The translations under genes and the position numbers were made by a program. From Neobacillus notoginsengisoli (GTDB lineage Bacteria > Bacillota > Bacilli > Bacillales > Cytobacillaceae), in contig NZ_QWEG01000012.1 of NCBI RefSeq assembly GCF_003515685.1, forward strand, positions 1 to 64,000: a stretch of 64,000 nucleotides of DNA, read 5' to 3'. Below the pieces are notes generated by a model. It had not been told where the DNA came from. It was given only the letters and a program-made list of their open reading frames with translations, and did not search any database. Positions 42,209 through 50,577 of this stretch are shown piece after piece (the stretch's first letter is position 1; every line of letters begins with the position of its first letter).

Positions 42209-42982
42209 ATGAGTTATAAAATTGTTTTTTTTGATATCGATGGTACTATTACAAATCACGATGATGGCAGCATTCCTCATTCTACTATTGAGGCTATAGA
42301 AGCCTTGAGGAACAAAGGGATTAGGGTGGTAGCTGCAACAGGAAGACCGTTATCAATGTGTAAGGAACTACAGGAATTAGGTATAGAAACATTTATTACA
42401 GCAAATGGTGGATACGTGAAACACATTCGAGAAGTTATACATAAAGTACCAATGGATAAAAGTATCGTTCAAGAAGTTATGGAATTTGCCAAATTAATGA
42501 ATAACGGCTTGTCATTCTATACAGAAAAGTTCAGTATGAATGGCGTAACAGAGAAGGGAATATTAACGGCCTTGAGAGAAACTTTGTCTCTGAATGAGTA
42601 TCCTGAAATTTATGGCACGATTCATAAAGAAGATGTATTTTTGCTGTGTTTGTTTGCAAATGATGAAGCCGTTGAGAAGTATAAACTAAAGTTTCCTCAC
42701 CTAACATTTAAAAGATGGCATCCTTATGTGTTAAATGTTTTACAGGAGGATGTTTCAAAGTCTTTAGCTATAATGAAAACTTTAGATTTCTTTGGTATCG
42801 ATAAATCGGAAGCTATTGCATTTGGTGATGGTGAAAATGATATTGATATGTTGGAATTCGTAGGTTTAGGTATAGCAATGGGGAATGGTAACGAAAAATT
42901 GAAAAATGTTGCGGACTTTATTACTAAACCATCAAGTGAAGATGGAATTGACTATGCATTAAGAAAGTTTGGAGTTATTTAA
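42209..42982 (+). CDS. Cof-type HAD-IIB phosphatase
   Basis: A 257-residue protein with all HAD motifs: FFDIDGTI (residues 7-14, nucleophile Asp), TGRP (motif II region, about 50-53), Lys in the middle and FGDGENDIDML (about 207-217). The cap is of the Cof (C2B) type. Such enzymes dephosphorylate sugar or nucleotide phosphates. AAAGGAG precedes the ATG. It stands alone and looks like chromosomal-type cargo. Confidence 0.92.
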   Translation: MSYKIVFFDIDGTITNHDDGSIPHSTIEAIEALRNKGIRVVAATGRPLSMCKELQELGIETFITANGGYVKHIREVIHKVPMDKSIVQEVMEFAKLMNNGLSFYTEKFSMNGVTEKGILTALRETLSLNEYPEIYGTIHKEDVFLLCLFANDEAVEKYKLKFPHLTFKRWHPYVLNVLQEDVSKSLAIMKTLDFFGIDKSEAIAFGDGENDIDMLEFVGLGIAMGNGNEKLKNVADFITKPSSEDGIDYALRKFGVI

Positions 42983-43349
42983 ATTATTAATAACTGGTTC
43001 GGACAGTGATCGTTCAATTATAAATATTGCTTTTTTCTTATTGAGCAAACTGAAGTTGTTCTAATTGTTAGTAAAAAGTTTGAGGAATTTAAAGTAATTT
43101 AAAAGAAATGACTAATGATTAACTGAGCAATGACTTCAATACAATAATTTTAGACCATTAGGAACTGTCGCTATGATGACGATTCCTATTTTTTTTAGTG
43201 ATAATTTTAACTCAACTAGGAACACGCTAGGGAATAAATTGTATTACTGTATTTTTTTGAAACCGATAATAAATAATTCCGTCTATATCTTAACGTCAAT
43301 TAAAAAGGGGGGGGCTGTCATCAAGCAACATATAGAGCTGCAAATTCAA

Positions 43350-43850
43350 ATGTTGTATGAACAGTACCATAATGAAATTTTTCGTTACATATTCCTGATG
43401 ATCGGTGACCGTCAACAAGCTAAGGATTTAATGCAAGAAACCTACGTCAAAGCATTTATAAATATTGAGAATTTTCGGGGTGATGCTAGCATCAAAACTT
43501 GGTTATATCGAATAGCTCGGAATGAAACAATTGATTACTTGAGGCGAAAAAAACCTGTTACTTATTTTTTGGATTTCCTTTTATATGTCAAATCGAGTGA
43601 ACCGACTCCAGAAGAAGTGATAGTGTTTGGCGATGATATGGAACAACTATATCTTGCACTTTCACGTATAAAAAAAGAATACCGAGATGTTATTATCCTC
43701 CGTAAAATTAGAGAGTTTTCTACCAAGGAGACAGCGACTATTTTGGGGTGGAAGGAAAGTCGGATAAAGACTAATTTGCAACGAGGGCTTATGGCACTTC
43801 AAAAGGAAATGCAAAAGGAGGGCTACTTAAGTGAAACGTTCAGGTTTTGA
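43350..43850 (+). CDS. ECF-type RNA polymerase sigma factor
   Basis: A region 2 segment (MLYEQYHNEIFRYIFLMIGD ... LMQETYVKAF) and region 4 (YRDVIILRKIREFSTKETATILG) show the ECF family. The start is uncertain: ATG 43350 begins the aligned core but has no good ribosome site, while a G-run (GGGGGGGG, 43309-43316) lies 34 bases upstream with no in-frame ATG, GTG or TTG at the right distance. The frame itself is open from 43173. A non-standard start or a length change in the G-run is possible. It overlaps the anti-sigma gene by 20 bases. Confidence 0.85.
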   Translation: MLYEQYHNEIFRYIFLMIGDRQQAKDLMQETYVKAFINIENFRGDASIKTWLYRIARNETIDYLRRKKPVTYFLDFLLYVKSSEPTPEEVIVFGDDMEQLYLALSRIKKEYRDVIILRKIREFSTKETATILGWKESRIKTNLQRGLMALQKEMQKEGYLSETFRF

Positions 43851-45117
43851 CAGTCAATTGAAAATGTTAAATAATATATGTTTAACAGAACGGGAATCCT
43901 CTGAATCCTATCAAAAGGTACTTTCCAAAGTTAATAAAGTGAAGAAACGAAAGAACATTGGAGACATTTTGGGCCGCCCTATAACTGGAATTGCTACAAT
44001 GCTCGTACTAGTAGTCGCTGGCTTGTTCCTAAATGACCTTGTGAATTTCTCTATTAATCAACCGGGAGATCAGACGCCATCTCTAGCAGATGAGGATAAT
44101 TCTATAGTGGAGGAAAAACGTAATGCTTGTATGGATAGCAATGTTGAACTCTCTGCTAGCTCAATATTAGTTTATTTCGAATGTCAGGGGTTTGAAGAAC
44201 CTTCCCCCCCTTCCAAAGCAGTTTTACGAGAAGTTAAAAGTGGGGAAAAAGTGGAAAGCCGTATTGAATATGCAGTTAAGCAATTAATACGAGGTCCGTC
44301 GAAGGAAGAAATTAAAGAAGGATTCATATCGATATTTAATGAAGAAACTGCCGATTCATTACACAGTATCGAATTACAAGATTCTGGTCATCTAATAGTA
44401 GATTTCGTTGATTTCTCAAAGATTATTCCAAATGGAAGTACATCAGCTTCTTCCTTTGCAATGATGGAAACGTTAAACAAAACAGTTTCTCAGTTTGCAG
44501 AAGTTGAAACGATAGAGTACCGTTTTGACGGCAGCTGTTCAGGATTTTTTGGATGGATTGAACGAATTTGCACGACTTATGAAGCAGATGATTATAGGGA
44601 CTTAGAAGAGAACACTAAAAAATTTTTATTAGAAAAGTCAGAAGTTCTATTTAATCAGTTAATGGCGAAGCAATGGGAGGAATTTGCAAATAATATTAAT
44701 ATAGAACGAGGACTTGTATATTCTCCATATTCTAATGTTGGAGATAGTGATGATTTACATTTTAGTAAAGAAGAAGTTCGAAGGTTTGCAGAGGATCAAA
44801 AGCTATATAGTTGGTCTTGGGATCAAAGTGAGGCTGAATTTAAAGCAACACCAAATGATTTTGTGGAAAACCTGCTTAAAAAACGCTATAACTATACCTA
44901 TAAATATGATGAAATTACGTATAATGACTCTAAAGCAGGAACAATGATTAATACTATTCATGATATTTATCCAAACGCAATCTATGTTGAATATTTAGAT
45001 GAGCCTGACAGGGAGTCCCTCGAATGGGGTTATTATCAGGCGATAAGATTTGTTTATGAGGAAATAGATAATGAGTGGTATCTAGTAGCAATAGTAAGGG
45101 GGGCACACAATCCTTAG
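43831..45117 (+). CDS. Membrane anti-sigma-like protein with GerMN domain
   Basis: A 428-residue protein. A cytoplasmic N-terminus of about 50 residues, one membrane segment (ITGIATMLVLVVAGLFLNDLV) and an extracellular part with a GerMN-like domain (about 145-225: VKQLIRGPSKEE ... LIVDFVDFS) and a further C-terminal domain. Its start overlaps the ECF gene, the usual sigma/anti-sigma arrangement. The GerMN part may sense the cell surface. The N-terminus probably binds the sigma factor. Confidence 0.8.
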   Translation: MKRSGFDSQLKMLNNICLTERESSESYQKVLSKVNKVKKRKNIGDILGRPITGIATMLVLVVAGLFLNDLVNFSINQPGDQTPSLADEDNSIVEEKRNACMDSNVELSASSILVYFECQGFEEPSPPSKAVLREVKSGEKVESRIEYAVKQLIRGPSKEEIKEGFISIFNEETADSLHSIELQDSGHLIVDFVDFSKIIPNGSTSASSFAMMETLNKTVSQFAEVETIEYRFDGSCSGFFGWIERICTTYEADDYRDLEENTKKFLLEKSEVLFNQLMAKQWEEFANNINIERGLVYSPYSNVGDSDDLHFSKEEVRRFAEDQKLYSWSWDQSEAEFKATPNDFVENLLKKRYNYTYKYDEITYNDSKAGTMINTIHDIYPNAIYVEYLDEPDRESLEWGYYQAIRFVYEEIDNEWYLVAIVRGAHNP

Positions 45118-45182
45118 TTAGCAGTCTTGCTAAAGTCGTTATCTTAAACAGAGAAATATGAATGTTAAGGCTATTAAACTAA

Positions 45183-45219
45183 CGGGTGCGTTAATCCAGT
45201 AGGATTAACCACCCTTTTG
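45183..45219 (+). terminator. Terminator of the ECF/anti-sigma operon
   Basis: GGGTGcgTTAATCC/GGATTAAccACCC with a 4-base loop, followed by CTTTTGTTG, 66 bases after the anti-sigma stop. Confidence 0.75.
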
Positions 45220-45292
45220 TTGAATTCCTTATTGTGGCATGTTAGTTGAACAAGGAAGTGATTTAAAAACGTAATAAACTATGGGGGACACT

Positions 45293-46018
45293 ATGAAAAA
45301 CCATTTACCAATCATGTTATTAATAATCTTATTATTAGTTTCTTGCCGATCAAAGGAGAATAACTTAATATCTGAAGGCGAAGGAGAAGAAACTCATAGC
45401 ACAACAAATGCCAATATATCTATTGATAATAGTCTTAAAACAAATCAACAAAAAGACCTCAACCTTCATATTGAAATGCCAAACCAAGAACCACTTTATG
45501 TATCTCTTGAGACGGTTCCGATTTTAAGTACATATCTAGAACAGTTTGAGGACAAAAAGAATGAAATAAATAGAATTCGAAGCAGCTATTTGTATACCAA
45601 TAATCAGAAGGACTATTTCCTCGTGAATTACAGTTGTGGGACGAAACTTTGTAATCAACTCCTGCTAGAACATAACCAAGGGGACATACAGTCATTACAG
45701 ATATCAGAATCAAGTTTTCTTCAAAATTCAAAACTCAACAATGATTATTTAGCATTTCTCTTTGGCAGAAATGAAGGTTCTGAGGTCCTTCGAAATCAAG
45801 TCGTTATAATCAATATAAAAAATTTCCAGAAGATATCGCCTCCAGAAGATTTGAAAGTATTAGAGTCATTCAAATATCCAATTCCGTTCATCGAATGGAG
45901 GGATGGCACTTTAATATCCACAATTGCTGATATAGACGATACCTCATATGAACGTATAAAGGAATGGTATAAAAATAATCAAGAACCGTTCCAACAACTA
46001 AAGTGGAAAATTTTATAA
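45293..46018 (+). CDS. Lipoprotein of unknown function
   Basis: A 241-residue protein with a lipobox LLVSC at residues 15-19 or so, so it should be lipid-anchored outside the membrane. GGGGGACACT precedes ATG 45293; the upstream in-frame ATG is not better placed. The rest is soluble, with a Cys pair (CGTKLC) that may form a disulfide. It lies after the ECF/anti-sigma operon and may be controlled by it. Confidence 0.75.
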   Translation: MKNHLPIMLLIILLLVSCRSKENNLISEGEGEETHSTTNANISIDNSLKTNQQKDLNLHIEMPNQEPLYVSLETVPILSTYLEQFEDKKNEINRIRSSYLYTNNQKDYFLVNYSCGTKLCNQLLLEHNQGDIQSLQISESSFLQNSKLNNDYLAFLFGRNEGSEVLRNQVVIINIKNFQKISPPEDLKVLESFKYPIPFIEWRDGTLISTIADIDDTSYERIKEWYKNNQEPFQQLKWKIL

Positions 46019-46143
46019 CGGATTCGAAATTGGATTCTCATAGCTAAGGAAGTTCTATCGATAGCTGTACCCACGAACCAAACGCCATAATAAAGGTATT
46101 TATTAAAGTTTTTGCGAAAATGCACTTAATCTGAAGGGTGCTA

Positions 46144-46287
46144 ATGTTGAATAACGAGTCAGGTAAAATGAGGGATAATATTTCAGGAACCATATCCTTG
46201 CCGAGAGTTTTACATAAGCCCATAACATTGCCTAAAGTCCTAGGTTTTAAGTTTTTTCCTATTAAGGATAGACATTATCTTTTGTAA
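46144..46287 (+). CDS. Possible small protein (47 residues)
   Basis: MLNNESGKMRDNISGTISLP... is basic, with no motif. AAGGGTG lies 3 bases before ATG 46144 and 6 before the next codon, TTG. Nothing else supports it. The rest of 46019-46482 shows no gene, repeat or convincing promoter. Confidence 0.25.
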   Translation: MLNNESGKMRDNISGTISLPRVLHKPITLPKVLGFKFFPIKDRHYLL

Positions 46288-46482
46288 TTGATATCTTGTT
46301 ACAAAAAAATTCGTGAGAACATAGGCAGCATAAGGGATGGCAATATTATGGCTTAATCTCTGGCAAAGAAATAGGTTAAGTCACAGATCCTTAAAGGTTG
46401 CGGAACTAATCACTGACAGCTTTTAGGTAGTAAGGTAAAATCTATTGTAAGAGTAAAGAGTAGTGGATAGGAGTGAAAAGGG

Positions 46483-47343
46483 ATGCCATATGGATTTATA
46501 AGACATTTAGAGGATAAAGGTTATAGTGAGGAAACAATATTAAGTTATGAAAAGGTTACTAATAATTTTATTAACTTTATAGCGTCGGTATATCCAGAGA
46601 ATAAGGAGCCTTTTCACATTAATCCTTCCGATATTAAAAATTACCTAGACTTACAGTTAAAAAGTGATAAGTCAGTTGGAACTGTAAATAAAGAGCTAGC
46701 AATATTGAAAACTTTTTTTAATTTTTTGTGGGAGACTAATAAAATCCCTGTCGATCCAATCGTAAAGATTAAGAGGTTTAAAGTACAAACTTTTCCGGAA
46801 GTAGACGTTTCTTTTGAAGAAATAAATACGATTTTACAAAAAGTTCTTTTGAATCCTGAATACACTACATTAAGAAAGTCAATTTTTATTTTAGCAACCA
46901 AAGGCTTAAAAACATCTGACTATCGTTTTAAGAAGGATTATGTACAGGATTCGATTCAGGACGATAGGGTGAAGATTAAATTACGAAATAGAGTAATACA
47001 GCTGGAAGGGAAAGAGGCTTCTTATTTCCGGGAATACTTTTATGAGGCAATGTTTAATGATAGTGATTATGTATTCACTACAAGACAACGAAAGCAAAAA
47101 ATTAATGGGCCTATTCAAGTAATGTCAATTTTAAATCACTTACGAGCAATTTCTGTTGATTATTTACCTGAGGATACTCAACAACTCACCTTATTATCAA
47201 TCCGTCGGTCAATAGCCTTTAAACTATATAAAGAGAAGCATTCTATACAATCAATAGCAAAAGCACTTGGAATAGAGGAATCTACGGCTTCAAATTATTT
47301 GAAGAACCTTGTTGTAGGCACACAGATGGCAAAAAGTACTTGA
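46483..47343 (+). CDS. Tyrosine-recombinase-like protein, catalytic residues degenerate
   Basis: A 286-residue protein with the XerC/D layout: a SAM-like N-terminal core-binding domain (residues 1-95) and a catalytic-domain fold. The usual Arg I in TGLR is Lys (TKGLKTSD), the HxLRH box reads LSIRRS, so both His are lost, while the second Arg and a C-terminal Tyr (SNYLKN) remain. It is therefore probably not an active recombinase, but may bind DNA. A promoter for the next operon overlaps its 3' end. Confidence 0.75.
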   Translation: MPYGFIRHLEDKGYSEETILSYEKVTNNFINFIASVYPENKEPFHINPSDIKNYLDLQLKSDKSVGTVNKELAILKTFFNFLWETNKIPVDPIVKIKRFKVQTFPEVDVSFEEINTILQKVLLNPEYTTLRKSIFILATKGLKTSDYRFKKDYVQDSIQDDRVKIKLRNRVIQLEGKEASYFREYFYEAMFNDSDYVFTTRQRKQKINGPIQVMSILNHLRAISVDYLPEDTQQLTLLSIRRSIAFKLYKEKHSIQSIAKALGIEESTASNYLKNLVVGTQMAKST

Positions 47344-47369
47344 TGGTAAAATAATGGCTAGTGTATAAT
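47340..47369 (+). promoter_or_regulatory. Promoter of the LAGLIDADG-like/lipoprotein operon
   Basis: TTGATG (47340-47345), 18 bases, TATAAT (47364-47369), starting in the end of the recombinase-like gene and leading into the leader terminator at 47396. Confidence 0.6.
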
Positions 47370-47395
47370 AGAATTTATATTAATAGTGATCAGGG

Positions 47396-47446
47396 AAAAA
47401 CCCAGGACCAACATATCTATTTTGGATATGTTAGTTCTGGGTTTTT
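47396..47446 (+). terminator. Leader terminator of the LAGLIDADG-like operon
   Basis: AAAAACCCAGGACCAACATATC pairs almost fully with GATATGTTAGTTCTGGGTTTTT around a 7-base loop. The T-tract ends 7 bases before an AAAGGAG ribosome site region. A promoter lies about 30 bases upstream, so this is a leader element. Confidence 0.8.
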
Positions 47447-47469
47447 ATTATTTTAAAGGAGTTTAGGAT

Positions 47470-48057
47470 GTGGAAGAAAAAAAGACTGCCATCACACTAA
47501 AGAAACTAGCTATTGCGTCATTAATTGGAGAAGGAGAGTTTTGTACAACAACAAAATCTCCAGTATTGAAAGTACCTTTTGATAGGAAGAAAGCATTTTA
47601 TTTAGCCGAATTGATCAAGGAGAACAATTTAATAAATTTATATTTGGAGATTGATTTAAAAAAGGGGCAATTCTCGCTACACTCACACCCGATTTTAGAG
47701 GAATTAAGAAACCAATGGTACGCAAAAAACAAGAAAGTGTTTAGCATGGTTCTAGATCCCGGTTTACTTTCATTACAAGCCATAATAATAGGGGTAAATA
47801 TGTTTGGTACAAGAAAGTTAGAAAGCATATCCATACCTACCACAACTGATAAGGACCACTTGAAAGCCCTATCTTATTGCATTGGCCAACATATTAACGT
47901 TCCAGTACTCCCAACAACCAATCAAATAAAAATAACTAATGTTCCAAAGTTTATTTTAAATTCTCTAAATGAAATTCCCGCTATACATAGTGCTGAATTA
48001 GTTAATTTTCTTACTGAAAAAGAAAAGAAAAAGATAATAGAGGGGGCTTTGATGTGA
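47470..48057 (+). CDS. LAGLIDADG-homing-endonuclease-derived protein, catalytic sites lost
   Basis: A 195-residue protein starting at GTG 47470, 8 bases after AGGAG. The first helix IASLIGEGEF (about 17-26) is a broken form of the LAGLIDGEG motif; HSHPILEELRNQWY is typical of the family, and the second helix (SLQAIIIGVNMFG) has no acidic residue. It has two half-domains, as in single-chain homing enzymes. It is probably a DNA-binding protein without cutting activity. The stop overlaps the lipoprotein start. Confidence 0.7.
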   Translation: MEEKKTAITLKKLAIASLIGEGEFCTTTKSPVLKVPFDRKKAFYLAELIKENNLINLYLEIDLKKGQFSLHSHPILEELRNQWYAKNKKVFSMVLDPGLLSLQAIIIGVNMFGTRKLESISIPTTTDKDHLKALSYCIGQHINVPVLPTTNQIKITNVPKFILNSLNEIPAIHSAELVNFLTEKEKKKIIEGALM

Positions 48058-48758
48058 AATATAAAAAAAGAATATTTACCTCTTTTCTTGCTGCATCACT
48101 ACTTTTAACCGGTTGTTTTAATTCTAAATTTGAAGAAGAAGCAAAGAGGGTTAAACAAAAAAAGGAGGAATTGCAAAAAGAAGAAAAAGCCAATAAATCA
48201 AAGAGCCAAAAAGAAGAAGTAGATTTCTATAAAAAACTCGAGAAACCATTGGAAGAAACCATTTTAGAAAACGATCTGGATGAAGTAAAAGAGATGGACA
48301 CAAAAGAAGTTCAAGAAAAACCAGTTTTTGAAGATGGAACCGAATTTGCTCAATATACCGGTAAAGTCTTATATGAATTTTACACTCAACAAATTACACC
48401 TGAAGAATATTATAAGTTTCTTAAATCTTATGGCAGCATAAGCGTAAATGAAGAGCTTCCTACTGAAAAAGATGCTTTGACTATTTTAGCAACAATTCAA
48501 GATATGTTTAAGAAGCAAAATATAACAGGCGATGGCTATAAAATTACTCAGGTTGAATTTAATCATTCAAAAAGGAATGGAACCTTCTACAGAAAAGTTA
48601 CTACAACAAATGGTGAGGAATATTTTTTAACCTCAATAATTAAAGAAAATGGTGGTTGGAAATACGTAGAAGATAGTCCATCTCCACCGTACAGTCTTTC
48701 CGATGCAGAAGAAGGCCAGGCTGAAGATGAAAATATCACAATAGAAGAGGGGCAATAA
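48054..48758 (+). CDS. Lipoprotein, possibly part of the transfer apparatus
   Basis: A 234-residue protein starting at GTG 48054 (overlap of 4 with the previous gene). Signal peptide with lipobox LLTGC at about residue 21, a strongly charged helical region (residues 25-80) and a C-terminal beta-rich domain like small NTF2-like or TcpC-type folds. It ends in an acidic tail. Gram-positive conjugation modules often have such anchored proteins; context suggests but does not prove this. Confidence 0.72.
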   Translation: MKYKKRIFTSFLAASLLLTGCFNSKFEEEAKRVKQKKEELQKEEKANKSKSQKEEVDFYKKLEKPLEETILENDLDEVKEMDTKEVQEKPVFEDGTEFAQYTGKVLYEFYTQQITPEEYYKFLKSYGSISVNEELPTEKDALTILATIQDMFKKQNITGDGYKITQVEFNHSKRNGTFYRKVTTTNGEEYFLTSIIKENGGWKYVEDSPSPPYSLSDAEEGQAEDENITIEEGQ

Positions 48759-48759
48759 T

Positions 48760-49614
48760 ATGAGTAATGTTTTAGTTGTAGATATTTCTGATTACACTAA
48801 TAAAAAATTAAAGGCACATTATCAGAATAACGAGGAATTTAATCAAGAGTTAGCAATTTCCTTTGAGTTTTATAAGAATCGGTTTTTACCGCTTGTAAAG
48901 GAACAGGATATTGAAAGGCTGGAAAGAGAGCTGCTGTCGAGTATTAAATCACAGATTTATAACGGTTACTTTATGGCTATGGAATTTTTGTCTCATGAAG
49001 ATACTCAAATTGAGGATAGTTGGTTCCAGCAATCACATGGTATGATTGCTCAGCAAATTCCTGATTTGCTTAGGACTATCACCGGAAACAAACTAGAAGA
49101 TGTGATTACATATGAACCCATGAGAAAGCTTTCTAGTTGGCTTGTAATTGATTATGGGGCTGATTACCCTAGCTTAATGGAACTCTCTTTAAATACAGCC
49201 TGTATCGGCGCTAAATGGGCCCTATTGGACGAGGGGGAGAAGCAAGGGTTAAATGCTTATCAAGCACAATACAAAGGTCTACTGGCCAATCTGGACGATA
49301 TTACATTCCTTGATCCGGAAACCTATATAACAGCAGTTGCCATGAACCCGTCCGTGGAAATATGGGAAGTTATTAAATCAAAACATATCCAGCTAGATAA
49401 AATCGGAGAAGTTACAATATTATCGATAAAGGAATTAGAAAATCAGTCTAAGATGTTTGTAAATGTTAGTCTGAAAAACACTTTCAGTCCTGAAGAGCAA
49501 GAAACGCTTTTGAATAACATTGTTACTAGGGTTATGGCACTGAATGACGTTGAAAGAGAAAACATAACACTTGCTGCAGCTATGGTAGATGAGTTTTACT
49601 ACTTTACAAATTAA
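48760..49614 (+). CDS. Unknown 284-residue protein
   Basis: Begins MSNVLVVDISDYTNKKLKAH; soluble and helical, acidic, with no recognised domain or membrane segment. GAGGGGCAATA lies before the ATG, which is 1 base after the lipoprotein stop. It ends the three-gene operon and is convergent with the E1-like gene; a shared bidirectional terminator lies between them. Confidence 0.75.
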   Translation: MSNVLVVDISDYTNKKLKAHYQNNEEFNQELAISFEFYKNRFLPLVKEQDIERLERELLSSIKSQIYNGYFMAMEFLSHEDTQIEDSWFQQSHGMIAQQIPDLLRTITGNKLEDVITYEPMRKLSSWLVIDYGADYPSLMELSLNTACIGAKWALLDEGEKQGLNAYQAQYKGLLANLDDITFLDPETYITAVAMNPSVEIWEVIKSKHIQLDKIGEVTILSIKELENQSKMFVNVSLKNTFSPEEQETLLNNIVTRVMALNDVERENITLAAAMVDEFYYFTN

Positions 49615-49675
49615 AGAGAATAAAATTCTTATGATCCTTACACTTATCCCTTTGGACAATTCGTGTTTTTTCCCC

Positions 49676-49716
49676 AAAAAAAAGCAACCCTAATGATGAT
49701 TGTGGGGTTGCTTTTA
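49676..49716. terminator. Bidirectional terminator between convergent operons
   Basis: AAAAGCAACCC and GGGTTGCTTTT form an 11-bp stem with an A-run on the left and a T-run on the right, so it can stop both the plus-strand operon ending at 49614 and the minus-strand operon ending at 49725. Confidence 0.9.
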
Positions 49717-49724
49717 CTCATTAT

Positions 49725-50576
49725 TTATACCTCTGCCTGAATAGGTTCACTTCTCATATACCCTCTTTTAGAATGGTAAAATATCTTATGTGTAGATAAA
49801 GTACCAAGTTCAAAAATTTCATTCAAGATAGTACTTGCGGCTAATGAAGAATAACGGTTCGTAATAACACGCTGAGGATCTGAAGCGGCCAATTGCGTAC
49901 AGGACAATTGAGAAGGAGCTATTTCATCCTTATCATCCAATATGTCCGGGAATACCGAAGCAATGGGGTCGCAAATTACACTTCCATTTACTTTTAGGCC
50001 ACATACTAATTGTCCGGTATATCCCGACTTTTCATATGCATCTATTTCATCCGCTGTCCATTGCTCTTTCGGACGCAACCTAAAGTCATTAGGAACTCGT
50101 ACCGATTCATTGCCTATATCAATATAAAGCAAGTTATGAACTTGCTCAAAAAATTGATGAAAGATTTGTCGTGAATAGTTATTATCTACACAGCTAATTA
50201 AGATTGGGAGATATGAAGTAGTCCAACCATGGCATCCTTCATAGTCAGTATTAAATAGATTTGTTAATGTTTCAACGTCCTCGACGTAACTTGCACTATA
50301 CGTTGATATATCAATTTGATAAGCTGATCTGTACCTCTTGGCCAGTGCTTCAGCCTTATTTTTGCCTATGTCACTCCGTAAGCATAGCTGATTAGCCAGG
50401 TTCTTTTCTTCAAAATGATCGTAGTCAGCGATTACTAACTTTCCCCATATATTGAAGATACTTAGCATTTGAGCGACTTGCTGAATAACATAAGCCCCAT
50501 TTCCTCCCGCTCCAACTACAACAATATGAGGATAAAAGCTTCTCCCTTTCTTTAAGTCCACTGTAATTCTAGCCAT
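49725..50576 (-). CDS. E1-like ThiF-family adenylyltransferase (PRTRC-type)
   Basis: A 283-residue protein. ATG 50576 is chosen because GGAGG lies 9 bases upstream and it follows the JAMM gene by 1 base; a longer frame overlaps that gene. VVVGAGGNG (residues 19-27) is the nucleotide loop, and DYDHFEEKNLANQ (51-63) is the ThiF/E1 'D-x-D-x(n)-NL-x-Q' motif. Cys226 in QLSCTQLAA is the candidate thioester-forming cysteine. It should adenylate the C-terminal glycine of a ubiquitin-like protein and pass it to the E2-like protein. It is the last gene of the operon. Confidence 0.9.
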   Translation of the reverse strand: MARITVDLKKGRSFYPHIVVVGAGGNGAYVIQQVAQMLSIFNIWGKLVIADYDHFEEKNLANQLCLRSDIGKNKAEALAKRYRSAYQIDISTYSASYVEDVETLTNLFNTDYEGCHGWTTSYLPILISCVDNNYSRQIFHQFFEQVHNLLYIDIGNESVRVPNDFRLRPKEQWTADEIDAYEKSGYTGQLVCGLKVNGSVICDPIASVFPDILDDKDEIAPSQLSCTQLAASDPQRVITNRYSSLAASTILNEIFELGTLSTHKIFYHSKRGYMRSEPIQAEV

Positions 50577-50577
50577 A

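Noticed and set aside
46019-46482. Remnant of a transposon resolvase or insertion sequence
   Set aside because: No terminal inverted repeats, target duplication or transposase motif could be found in the region or nearby.
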